Under the pieces are notes generated by a model, which saw nothing but the letters and a program-made list of their open reading frames with translations, was not told where the DNA came from and did no database searches. Shown piece after piece: positions 8,439-16,093 of a stretch of 64,000 nt of DNA. Both the position numbers and the translations under genes were made by a program. Source of the stretch: Scandinavium sp051650185 (GTDB lineage Bacteria; Pseudomonadota; Gammaproteobacteria; Enterobacterales; Enterobacteriaceae); contig NZ_JBOFIN010000070.1 in the NCBI RefSeq assembly GCF_051650185.1, forward strand, positions 1-64,000, given 5' to 3'. The stretch's first letter is position 1. Each line of letters opens with the position of its first letter.

Positions 8439-9690
8439 ACCGATTTCAGTCGCGGCCGTACAGGAAGCGAAAAAAAGCTTTGGCATGCTGTTCTTAACCA
8501 TTTTTATTCCGTTCGGGATGGGGCATTTCATCTCTTACCTGTATCGCACGGTTAACGCGGTGATTTATAACGATCTGGCCACCGAGCTGCATCTGCCGGC
8601 AGAGAGCCTGGGAGTGTTAACCGGGGTCTATTTCCTGACCTTTGCGGCGGCGCAGCTGCCGTTAGGCGTCATGCTCGACCGCTACGGCCCCCGCTCGGTG
8701 CAGAGCCCGATGCTGCTGATTGCCGCACTGGGCTCGGTGATATTTGCCCTTTCGCACAGCGAAGCCGGACTGCTGATTGGCCGGGGATTGATTGGCCTGG
8801 GAGTTGCGGGCTCGCTGATGAGCGCCATCAAAGCCTGCTCCATCTGGCTCCCGGTGGAGAGACTACCACTGAGCACGGCCTGCCTGCTGTCGGTGGGCGG
8901 CCTGGGCGCGATGGCCTCCACCTCGCCGCTGCATGCCGCCCTGCACTGGATCAGCTGGCGCGAAGCGTTCCTGATCCTGGCGGGATTAACCGTGGCCATC
9001 AGCGCAGTCATTCACTTCTCCGTGCGCGGCCCCTTCACTCCGAAGAACACCCGCTTCAGCGACATGTGCCGCGAAGTGGGACGTCTGTATCGTTCGTGGA
9101 CATTCTGGCGCTTAGGGCTCTATTCGGTGTTTGCTCACGCAACCTACATGGCGATTCTGGCCTTGTGGATGGGCCCGTGGCTGCACGATGTTGCAGGCCT
9201 CAGCAGCTCGCAAATGGCGACCGCGCTGATGGCGGGAACCGTGGCAATGGTCGCAGGTTCGCTCTTTTTTGGCTGGCTGACTGACTACCTGCGCCGCTAC
9301 GGCGTGCAGCCAATCATGATCTGCGGCGGTGGCGTGGCGATTTTCGTGCTGTTGCAGGTGCTGATGCTAAGCGGCATTGCGGTATCTCCGCTGGCGATCA
9401 CCATGGGGTTCAGCTTCTTTGGCACCGCCGCAACCATGAACTATGCCATCGTGGCGCAGTCCGTTGAGCCGACGCTGGCAGGCCGGGTAAGCGCCTCGTT
9501 CAACCTGCTAGTGTTCGTGCTAGCCTTCGTAGTGCAGTGGCTGATGGGCGCGGTGATCAGCCACTGGGGCAGCACTGACGGGCATTTCCCGGTAGTCGCT
9601 TATCAGTGGTCGCTGGGGCTGTTGATTGCCTTGCAGGTGCCGGGGCTGCTGCTTTGGCTGACGTTCAGGCCCTGGAAGCGCGTCGCTTAA
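8428..9690 (+). CDS. MFS transporter, probable product exporter
   Basis: A 420-residue major facilitator protein with about 12 hydrophobic segments and the loop 2-3 signature GVMLDRYGPRSVQ near residue 83, plus a repeat-like GWLTDYLRRYG in the second half. ATG at 8428 is preferred because AGGAGA lies 10 bases upstream; a TTG three codons earlier is possible. It overlaps the ligase stop by 11 bases and closes the operon. In the pathway context it would export the small amino-acid product, but an importer or unrelated antiporter cannot be excluded from the sequence alone. Confidence 0.8.
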   Translation: MSNEPISVAAVQEAKKSFGMLFLTIFIPFGMGHFISYLYRTVNAVIYNDLATELHLPAESLGVLTGVYFLTFAAAQLPLGVMLDRYGPRSVQSPMLLIAALGSVIFALSHSEAGLLIGRGLIGLGVAGSLMSAIKACSIWLPVERLPLSTACLLSVGGLGAMASTSPLHAALHWISWREAFLILAGLTVAISAVIHFSVRGPFTPKNTRFSDMCREVGRLYRSWTFWRLGLYSVFAHATYMAILALWMGPWLHDVAGLSSSQMATALMAGTVAMVAGSLFFGWLTDYLRRYGVQPIMICGGGVAIFVLLQVLMLSGIAVSPLAITMGFSFFGTAATMNYAIVAQSVEPTLAGRVSASFNLLVFVLAFVVQWLMGAVISHWGSTDGHFPVVAYQWSLGLLIALQVPGLLLWLTFRPWKRVA

Positions 9691-9696
9691 CAAAGG

Positions 9697-9717
9697 CGCA
9701 GGCTTTCCTGGCCTGCG
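9697..9717 (+). terminator. Stem-loop after the exporter gene
   Basis: CGCAGGC, loop TTTCCTG, GCCTGCG: a 7-bp perfect stem 7 bases after the stop of the last operon gene. It has no T-tract after it, so it may be a 3'-end stabiliser or a Rho-assisted terminator rather than an intrinsic one. Confidence 0.4.
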
Positions 9718-9880
9718 AGCTTAGCATAAGACGTTGATTTTGTAGGTCTGATAGGTGAAGCACCCTTAAGCAAAAGCTTTGGTGAGGGGTTTGTCATCAG
9801 TCTCAGCCCCGCTACACCCCGGGGCTATTGCCATCTAATTAGATAACGGTGTTATAGCTGACTGAAGTGGTTTACTGAAT

Positions 9881-10020
9881 TTAGCCGCCTGAATAGAGAG
9901 ACAAAATGTCCGCCTCTGGCACATAGCCGCCATTAATACTATCTTCAGTGACAAGATATGTCCGCAAAGCCTCACAGCCCTTTGAGGCTACGATCAGAAG
10001 AAGCGGATCTGGATTACTGA
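9881..10020 (-). pseudogene. Possible C-terminal gene fragment
   Basis: Directly after the gene at 10014-10304 a different minus-strand frame reads SNPDPLLLIVASKGCEALRT and then LVTEDSINGGYVPEADILSL to a stop at 9881. Its composition looks like real protein, but the frame upstream of it (10021-10111) does not and no ribosome binding site is present. It may be the tail of a lost gene or a frameshifted extension of its neighbour. I recognise no family. Confidence 0.25.
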
Positions 10021-10304
10021 TACCACCAGGTCCCAAATCCCTCTGCAAAATCAAATGCATCCTGATAATGAAGGCCAAAGTTACGTCTGTCGTAGCCCTC
10101 AGCCGTGGCATAATTCACAACACACTCGCCATTACGGTACTCCAGCATCGCGGCGCTTGCGTTATACACAGATGCCAGTAGCAACAGGTCATTAAGCTGA
10201 AAACCGTGTTCAAGCGCCGTCAGCAGCATCCCCTGCACTGCCTGTTTCTCCGCGTTATGCAAAAAGCTGAGCTGCAGCTGTATATCTGTATTCTCATCTA
10301 TCAT
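10014..10304 (-). CDS. Hypothetical protein, 96 residues
   Basis: The sequence starts MIDENTDIQLQLSFLHNAEK and ends FAEGFGTWWYQ. I chose this start because ACCGGAGAATAAA places a good ribosome binding site just before the ATG; the frame extends upstream but without one. The composition is soluble and mainly helical with a Leu-rich centre (DLLLLASVYNASAAMLEY). It is the last gene of the mobile-element block in the direction of transcription, about 140 bases after the cytosine methylase. I do not recognise a family. Confidence 0.6.
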   Translation of the reverse strand: MIDENTDIQLQLSFLHNAEKQAVQGMLLTALEHGFQLNDLLLLASVYNASAAMLEYRNGECVVNYATAEGYDRRNFGLHYQDAFDFAEGFGTWWYQ

Positions 10305-10444
10305 TTTATTCTCCGGTAGCAAAACGCCTGCGGCCAACAGCAGGACACTGTTGCAGTAGAGCAAAGCGGGTCGCTGCTGATGAGGGATAACTCAGTTTGC
10401 AAAACAGAAGAAAAACCGCCTGTGGCACGCAGACGGTTGTGACA

Positions 10445-12721
10445 CTACCGATGTGGAAAACAGGCCTGACTTATCCGTTCGCCTAGCCAGCGCACCACCG
10501 GCACCGCCATCGAATTACCCAGAGCCTTGTAGCGCGGGCCATCCGGACAATCGATGTCACATTTACCGCGCCAGGGGATTTGCGTATATCCTTTTCGCAG
10601 TTCAAGGGTGAACGCCCATCCTGGCGGCAGGCGCACAGACGTCGGGAAAAGTGAGGTCACAATCGTTGCCACCAGACTGAACAGGTCAGGCAAATCTGAT
10701 ACTGTGGGCCGGTGTTGCTTTTGTTTTCGGGCCGCAGCGGTGAGCGCCTTTTTCACTCTTTCCGCCAACATACTGTTGTCGCAGGACACCCAGGCCTTCG
10801 TTGCCCCGTTCAGTGCTGCGCTATAGTGGTCAGCGCAACGGCACAACGTGATATCAGCATCGGTCAGCACGACTTCGGCATTATCCGTCAGCGCCACCTC
10901 TGCCACCGACAGCATGACCGCAATCAACCTCACCAGATCGCCCATAGGTACAACTGATGGGTACTCACTGTTCGTGTCGGCAAAAGGTATCGTCAGGCAC
11001 TCTCCTCCCAATGGGTACACGCTCAACACCTTCAGCTCTGCATCAATGCTCAGATGCATCAGCACCGGTAGCGGCATTACTGATTCAGGGTCAATCTCTG
11101 ACGACATCTGCGTAATGGTACAAGTCTGGTTTGCAGGAGGAAATCCCTGAAGCCGCTCGCACTCCAGCGGGATAAGGCGGCGGACCGCCATATCCACGCC
11201 ACACCAGTGGGTGGTCTGTTTTACACCAGACACCGCACAGACAGCTCCGGCAATCTGTCCGTCGCCCCCCAGCACTCTCACTTCATTGCGGGTATTCTGT
11301 GCAAAAGCGGAGCCCTGCAACAGTTCTGTCGCCTGTATCAACGCAGCAGGAGCCAGACAGGAGCCACTGATGGCGCTGGTCAGCGTCGGGGACTGCTCCA
11401 CCGCAAAACCGATACTGCGGGCTTTTGCGCCTTGCCCGGCTTTGAAAGCACAGGCCACGCCGTGTCGGTCTGTTTTCGTCTGGCACGGAGAAAGGTTTAC
11501 CATTGGTGCAGTGGCATTGCCGCCGTTTTCCGGTGAGCGACCAATCCAGTTGCCCGGAATGCCGTATGTTGTCTCTGCCCCACGATGTTCAGACACCACC
11601 ATCAGGTCGGTCGCCCCCCTGCCATCACGGGCCTTGCAGGTGGAAGCTGTTTCATCGTTGCTGTATTCGCCAAAAGACAGCATCCTGTACGTGCTGATGA
11701 TCGGCGTTCCCCGGCCCGTGCCGTCTTCACTGGCACCCTTTGCCGTTGCCGTCAGCGCATGCGCGATATCGCCTCTGACGGACGAACAGGCCACTGCCCC
11801 CTCAAAGCCCCCGCTCCCGTGTGCCTTAAGCGTTCCGAATAACTCATCGCCGACATTGTGCTCTTCATCAATACCGAGGCTCGCCATCACTATCCCGGCC
11901 CCGCGCTGGCTGAAGAGCTCCTGCCCGGACTGACCGATACCGCCAGTATTAAACGCCTGACTCAGGGTTGGATGGGGGAGGTCTGCACCATCCCAGTGGC
12001 TACAAAGCGCAGTGCCTGCTCCAGACGCTCCGGAAGCGTCTTGCCCCGCTTTTCGGCACGGCGGAGAATGCCGGCGCACGCCACCGGACTCAAAAAGTAT
12101 TTCGACGGGACTGATGTCTGTTCGAGCACTTGCGATAACAAACAGACGCCGGCGTCGTTGTGCCAGACGGAAAAATTGTGCATCGAGCAGTCTCCAGGCA
12201 ACAGTGCGCGCGGGGCCAGACACAATACCTGCGTCTGACCAGCGCTTCCCTGGAGACTGTAATGGAACGCTTTCGCCGGCAAGTGCGCCCGTAAAGCAGC
12301 CAAATGCGTTGTCACGGGAGCACAGAACACCGGGGACGTTTTCCCAGAGGATAATGCAGGCGGGTTCTCCGCGTTCGCGGCGTTTTTCATCAATGGCATC
12401 GGCAAGCTCCACAAAAGCAAGGGTCAGTTGTCCGCGCAGATCACCAAGACCCTGACGCAGACCGGCAATGCTGAAGGACTGGCAAGGGGTTCCCCCGACG
12501 AGAATATCGGGAGCGGAGATAGCCCCTTTCGCTATCTGCGCTGCAAGCAACGTCATATCGCCAGGGTTGGGCACAGTCGGCCAGTGCTGCGCCAGCACCG
12601 CAGACGGGAACGCCTCGATTTCACTGAACCAGACGGGCCTGAATGGCAAATTTCGCCAGGCCACGCTGACGGCTTCAATGCCGCTACAGACGGAACCATA
12701 GGTTAAAATTTTTTGGGTCAC
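10445..12721 (-). CDS. DNA (cytosine-5-) methyltransferase
   Basis: A 758-residue enzyme with the C5-methylase motifs in order: TYGSVCSGIEAVSVAW (motif I), GGTPCQSFSIAG with nucleophile Cys80 (IV), IILWENVPGVL near 125 (VI), RLAQRRRRLFVIA (VIII) and KALGNSMAVPVVRWLGE near the C-terminus (X). It is much longer than Dcm because of a large target-recognition and insert region (about 210-700). No restriction gene is adjacent, so it is probably a solitary methylase that masks the element or the host. The start codon is GTG, preceded by GGGAGGGG that lies inside a short hairpin. The Com-like gene upstream forms an operon with it. The target sequence is not readable. Confidence 0.9.
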   Translation of the reverse strand: MTQKILTYGSVCSGIEAVSVAWRNLPFRPVWFSEIEAFPSAVLAQHWPTVPNPGDMTLLAAQIAKGAISAPDILVGGTPCQSFSIAGLRQGLGDLRGQLTLAFVELADAIDEKRRERGEPACIILWENVPGVLCSRDNAFGCFTGALAGESVPLQSPGKRWSDAGIVSGPARTVAWRLLDAQFFRLAQRRRRLFVIASARTDISPVEILFESGGVRRHSPPCRKAGQDASGASGAGTALCSHWDGADLPHPTLSQAFNTGGIGQSGQELFSQRGAGIVMASLGIDEEHNVGDELFGTLKAHGSGGFEGAVACSSVRGDIAHALTATAKGASEDGTGRGTPIISTYRMLSFGEYSNDETASTCKARDGRGATDLMVVSEHRGAETTYGIPGNWIGRSPENGGNATAPMVNLSPCQTKTDRHGVACAFKAGQGAKARSIGFAVEQSPTLTSAISGSCLAPAALIQATELLQGSAFAQNTRNEVRVLGGDGQIAGAVCAVSGVKQTTHWCGVDMAVRRLIPLECERLQGFPPANQTCTITQMSSEIDPESVMPLPVLMHLSIDAELKVLSVYPLGGECLTIPFADTNSEYPSVVPMGDLVRLIAVMLSVAEVALTDNAEVVLTDADITLCRCADHYSAALNGATKAWVSCDNSMLAERVKKALTAAARKQKQHRPTVSDLPDLFSLVATIVTSLFPTSVRLPPGWAFTLELRKGYTQIPWRGKCDIDCPDGPRYKALGNSMAVPVVRWLGERISQACFPHR

Positions 12722-12771
12722 GATTCCCCTCCCGGAAGGCGGGGATGCTCAGAGGCATTCGGTCAGGCAGC
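12722..12771 (-). promoter_or_regulatory. Hairpin over the methylase ribosome binding site, candidate Com target
   Basis: In the minus-strand message the 50 bases between com and the methylase contain TCCCC, an 11-base loop and GGGGA (12741-12745 and 12725-12729). The GGGGA arm is part of GGGAGGGG, the Shine-Dalgarno of the GTG-started methylase. In phage Mu, Com opens a structure that hides the start of the GTG-started mom gene. The same geometry here is seen in the sequence; Com binding is inference. Confidence 0.5.
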
Positions 12772-12909
12772 TCAGTGGCTGTGGGTGAAGTTGTTCAGGG
12801 TTTTACAGCGTGGGCATTTGATGTGCAGGGTGGTAAACGTACCGGCTATCGCCAGCAGTCGCTGGCAATGGCCGCAGCGCAGCGGCTGTTCAGCTTTTTT
12901 GTCGGGCAT
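12772..12909 (-). CDS. com: Com-like zinc-finger translational regulator, 45 residues
   Basis: A small four-Cys zinc finger, with C12 and C15 in LRCGHCQRLL and C32 and C35 in IKCPRCKTLN, plus an AGTF turn between them as in Mu Com. The start is ATG at 12909 behind GAGAGGTGCC; the frame is open further upstream but lacks a site there. In phage Mu, Com binds the com-mom message and permits translation of the DNA-modification gene mom. Here the next gene is a cytosine methylase in place of mom, 50 bases downstream. The assignment rests on the Cys pattern, the size and the operon. Confidence 0.75.
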   Translation of the reverse strand: MPDKKAEQPLRCGHCQRLLAIAGTFTTLHIKCPRCKTLNNFTHSH

Positions 12910-13265
12910 GGCACCTCTCGTCTCTCGCAGGGAACATCCGGGCAGCATGATGCTTCGTCGCCCAGGCGCAAACCGAAAACTCAGATAAGAGAAGAAAAGG
13001 AAAGCGCCGCATAACGACGCTTGCAGGCACAGCCTGAACGTATGAAAAATCAGTAGAGACAATTCCCTGGTATGACCGTCAGGCCAGACCGATCCGCTTA
13101 CGGGAATACGGATCCATAGCATGGCGCTTTCGCACAAAAGGCTCCGTTTGGTTGCCGGTCGGCACCGGCGCAGGGCAAAATTGCATAAGCCATGTCCGGC
13201 TATTTTGACTGAAAACTCCGGACAGAAAAAAATAAACTCAATACCGCATGCTGAAGAAAAACGAG

Positions 13266-14522
13266 CTACTTAACCGTGGCAACCGGCAGCGCTTTCCAGT
13301 TGGTGGTGTACGCCGGTGAAAGCCATTCTCGTTTCATCTTCCAGTCCTTGCTGATGCCCTGCCCGGCGAACCAGACCTGATTGCCATACCGGTTGAGTCT
13401 GTCCAGCGTTTGCATCAGCGCTTCACTGTTGGCCTGTGGAGGTGTGTCGTCGAACAGGTCGATTTGCCCGGCTCTGTCGGTAAAATCGTTCAGCATGATG
13501 CCTCCCTTCTGATAGCGATAGCCATCACGCCAGATCTCATCCAGTCCACGCATCGCCGCGGCAATAATATCGCGGGTATCCTGTGTGGCAGTCATCAGCG
13601 TTTTGCTGGCAGCATTGCTGTAATAAGGATCGCCAGAAAAAGGACTGGTCCGGATAAACACCGTGATATGTCGGCAATAGCGGCGCTCACCGCGAAGTTT
13701 TTGTGCAGCCCTTTCGGCATACTGGCAAATGGCTTCATGCATCTGTTGTTTATCGGTAATGCGCTCACCAAAGCTGCGGCTCGAAATGATCTGCTCTTTT
13801 GCCGGCAGGCTTTCGACAGAGATACAGGATATGCCGTTAAGCTCTCTGACTGTTCGCTCCACCGTCACACCGAAAGTTTTGCGGACAAACGGCAGATGCG
13901 TATCCGCGAGGTCGAGCGCTGTTTTGATACCCATCGCCTCAAGCCTGGCGCTAAGTTTACGCCCAATACCCCAGACTTCAGAGACCGGAAGCAGCGACAT
14001 CAGTTTCCTCTGTCGCTGGCGTTCAGTCAGCACCACGATACCTCTGGTGCCAGGCCAGGTCTTTGCTGCATGGTTGGCAAGCTTTGCAAGCGTATGAGTC
14101 TGGCTCACCCCAATACCGCAGGTCAGCCCCGTGTGCTGAAATACCGTGTCACGTACCCGCATACCGAATGACTCAAACGATTCACAGGCATCGATACCAT
14201 CCACCCTCAAAAAAGATTCGTCTATACTGTAAACAGTTAATTCCGGGGCCAGGCTCTCCAGCACGGCACTGACTCTCTGACTTAAGTCGCCGTACAGGGC
14301 ATAATTCGAGCTGAACACCGCCACATTATGCTGTTTAATCAGGCCACTGACCTGAAAGTACGGCACCCCACGTTTGATCCCCACAGCCTTTGCCTGCGCG
14401 TTTAACGCCACGCAGGCGCCATCGTTATTCGACAGGACGACAACAGGTTTTCCTTTGAGATCAGGGCGAAACAACTGCTCGCAACTGGCATACATCGCAT
14501 TGATATCACAGAGTAGGTACAT
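13266..14522 (-). CDS. umuC: UmuC-like Y-family DNA polymerase V subunit
   Basis: A 418-residue Y-family translesion polymerase. The N-terminal YLLCDINAMYASCE and the YSIDESF motif (about residues 99-105) supply the catalytic acidic residues; helix-hairpin-helix and little-finger regions follow. The length matches E. coli UmuC (422). It lies 7 bases after umuD in the usual umuDC order. Together they would form DNA polymerase V, which copies damaged templates during the SOS response. Mobile elements often carry such pairs (mucAB, rumAB, impAB), so this is probably the element's own set rather than the chromosomal copy. Confidence 0.93.
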   Translation of the reverse strand: MYLLCDINAMYASCEQLFRPDLKGKPVVVLSNNDGACVALNAQAKAVGIKRGVPYFQVSGLIKQHNVAVFSSNYALYGDLSQRVSAVLESLAPELTVYSIDESFLRVDGIDACESFESFGMRVRDTVFQHTGLTCGIGVSQTHTLAKLANHAAKTWPGTRGIVVLTERQRQRKLMSLLPVSEVWGIGRKLSARLEAMGIKTALDLADTHLPFVRKTFGVTVERTVRELNGISCISVESLPAKEQIISSRSFGERITDKQQMHEAICQYAERAAQKLRGERRYCRHITVFIRTSPFSGDPYYSNAASKTLMTATQDTRDIIAAAMRGLDEIWRDGYRYQKGGIMLNDFTDRAGQIDLFDDTPPQANSEALMQTLDRLNRYGNQVWFAGQGISKDWKMKREWLSPAYTTNWKALPVATVK

Positions 14523-14529
14523 GGCTGAT

Positions 14530-14994
14530 TTACTGAAAGCTGTGGACGCTGTGCGTCACCACGCCAAAAATATCCAGCTCATCGGTGTCGTTGATGTAAA
14601 TGGGGCTGTAAGCCGGATTCATGGGCATCAGCGCGGGCCTCGGGTGCAGCACCAGCTTTTTAACGGTGAACTCGTTATCAATAGCAGCGATCACGATGCT
14701 GCCATGCACCGGTTTCACCGCTCTGTCCACCACCAGCAGATCGCCGGAGAGGATCCCTCCTTCCGACATGGAATCACCGGACGCCCGTACAAAATACGAC
14801 GCAGAAGGATGCCGGATGCAGTAAGTATTTAAATCCAGCGTTGCTTCAACGTAGTCCGCCGCCGGGCTCGGGAACCCTGCCGCACAGGTATGTCCAAAGA
14901 GAGGTAATGCGATAGTAGTTGCCAGTTCCGGCACAAAACCACTTACCCCTTCACGGTCAGAGGCATACATCAGGGATTTGTTGGCAGGATCCAT
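14530..14994 (-). CDS. umuD: UmuD-like SOS mutagenesis protein
   Basis: A 154-residue LexA/UmuD-type protein. The CAAGFPSPA site puts RecA-stimulated cleavage between Ala39 and Gly40. Ser75 in GDSMSEGG and Lys112 in FTVKKL form the catalytic dyad with the same 37-residue spacing as Ser60/Lys97 in E. coli UmuD. I chose ATG at 14994 because CTGGAG lies 7 bases upstream. An in-frame ATG 11 codons earlier lies inside the LexA box and is therefore unlikely to be used. The N-terminal arm is about 15 residues longer than in E. coli UmuD. It is transcribed with umuC. Confidence 0.92.
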   Translation of the reverse strand: MDPANKSLMYASDREGVSGFVPELATTIALPLFGHTCAAGFPSPAADYVEATLDLNTYCIRHPSASYFVRASGDSMSEGGILSGDLLVVDRAVKPVHGSIVIAAIDNEFTVKKLVLHPRPALMPMNPAYSPIYINDTDELDIFGVVTHSVHSFQ

Positions 14995-15017
14995 ACACAA
15001 CTCCAGGTTACAATTAA

Positions 15018-15037
15018 TACTGTTCATGCATACAGTA
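15018..15037 (-). promoter_or_regulatory. LexA (SOS) box of umuDC
   Basis: TACTGTTCATGCATACAGTA matches CTGT-N8-ACAG exactly, with flanking TA on both sides as in the best E. coli boxes. It ends 24 bases before the chosen umuD start, so LexA bound here would cover the promoter. This makes umuDC damage-inducible under the host SOS regulon. Confidence 0.92.
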
Positions 15038-15573
15038 TAATTATCAGAATACGTTTTTCAATCTTCATGACAAAGATCCAGAACAAAAACCATATCCATC
15101 TGATCGGGCTACGATTTCTGTTACCTCCTTGAAACGAGTCATCAGAATATAAAGGCAGGGCAAACCTCAGTTTTCGCGATGAAGAAAAGCTGCCCCACAG
15201 CGACGAAGGGCAGCCTGAGTATTTCCCGGAGACGTGGTTTTACTACGATCCTGCCTGTGCGCCGGGACGATTACTGTTGAGGTGTTGCGGGGTACGGTTG
15301 TGCTCTCTGAGCAGCCGCCTGTTTTCACAGGTAATGCCCCCAGGCCCAGCGGGCCTGCCATCGGCATGGAACATGCTCATAGTGAAACAATGTAATAACG
15401 GGCGTAATGGTAAACTCAAATTCACTTAACCATATTTATTTCACTTTGACCGCAACAAATCGCTGTATTTATAAAGCACAGTCAGCAACCAGTCAGAAAT
15501 GATAGACTCTACAGTCATCCTGAACCCTTCATGTAGTCACATGAGAAATGCAAACAATACGACTGGAGAAAAA
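15038..15573. other. Intergenic region, no supported gene
   Basis: About 535 bases between the LexA box and the next plus-strand gene. Two overlapping minus-strand frames exist at 15167-15425, but both lack ribosome binding sites and any recognisable family. A GCTGCCC/GGGCAGC inverted repeat lies at 15189-15214. AT-rich sequence from 15410 on probably carries the promoter of the gene at 15574. Confidence 0.4.
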
Positions 15574-16005
15574 ATGGACCTGCTACCTAAAATATCTGAT
15601 ATAAAAAACCTGAAAGATTTATGCAAAGTGATTGTCTTACCCCTGCTCTGCGCTTGTTATATTGTTCAGAGCCCATTTTCATTAGATTTTGATGGCCACG
15701 TATTATCACTGCATGCAGATGATAATGAAGCATTAAAAATAATAAAAACAGTCATAATCTTTGCCGGAAAAACGTTCTTTGCCACAGCGACTGCATTTAT
15801 TATCTATTTCCTGCTTGCTCTCCTGCAGGCCGGGACAAATGAATTCATCACCCTGGTCAGCATAGTATTACTCCTGACCTTCGGGTTCACCGGGATTTTT
15901 GCCGGAGACCGAATGTCGTCAGTTATTCATATTGAAGCAATATGGTATTATGCCAGCTTTGTTACCGCATTTTTCTTACTCTCTGTACTGGAAAAGAATA
16001 AATAG
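15574..16005 (+). CDS. Hypothetical four-helix membrane protein
   Basis: A 143-residue protein starting MDLLPKISDIKNLKD, chosen because CTGGAGAAAAA lies directly before the ATG. Hydrophobic segments near residues 18-36, 62-88, 93-115 and 122-140 suggest four membrane helices. It is the only plus-strand gene in the core of the mobile block, set between umuDC and topB, and its codon use is more AT-rich than that of its neighbours. That suggests a separate acquisition. I recognise no family. Confidence 0.65.
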   Translation: MDLLPKISDIKNLKDLCKVIVLPLLCACYIVQSPFSLDFDGHVLSLHADDNEALKIIKTVIIFAGKTFFATATAFIIYFLLALLQAGTNEFITLVSIVLLLTFGFTGIFAGDRMSSVIHIEAIWYYASFVTAFFLLSVLEKNK

Positions 16006-16011
16006 AGCCCT

Positions 16012-16037
16012 GTGTGCCAGATGAATATCCGGCACAC
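16012..16037 (+). terminator. Stem-loop after the membrane-protein gene
   Basis: GTGTGCC (16012-16018) and GGCACAC (16031-16037) form a 7-bp perfect stem 6 bases after the stop. No clear T-tract follows. It is a plausible 3' end for the plus-strand gene, which converges on topB. Confidence 0.4.
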
Positions 16038-16093
16038 GCCTTTCGTAGACAGAAGTAATATTCAGGAAACGACGGACTATCAGCAACCACGTC

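Noticed and set aside
15167..15425. Two overlapping minus-strand frames upstream of umuDC
   Set aside because: No ribosome binding site and no family; the two frames exclude each other.
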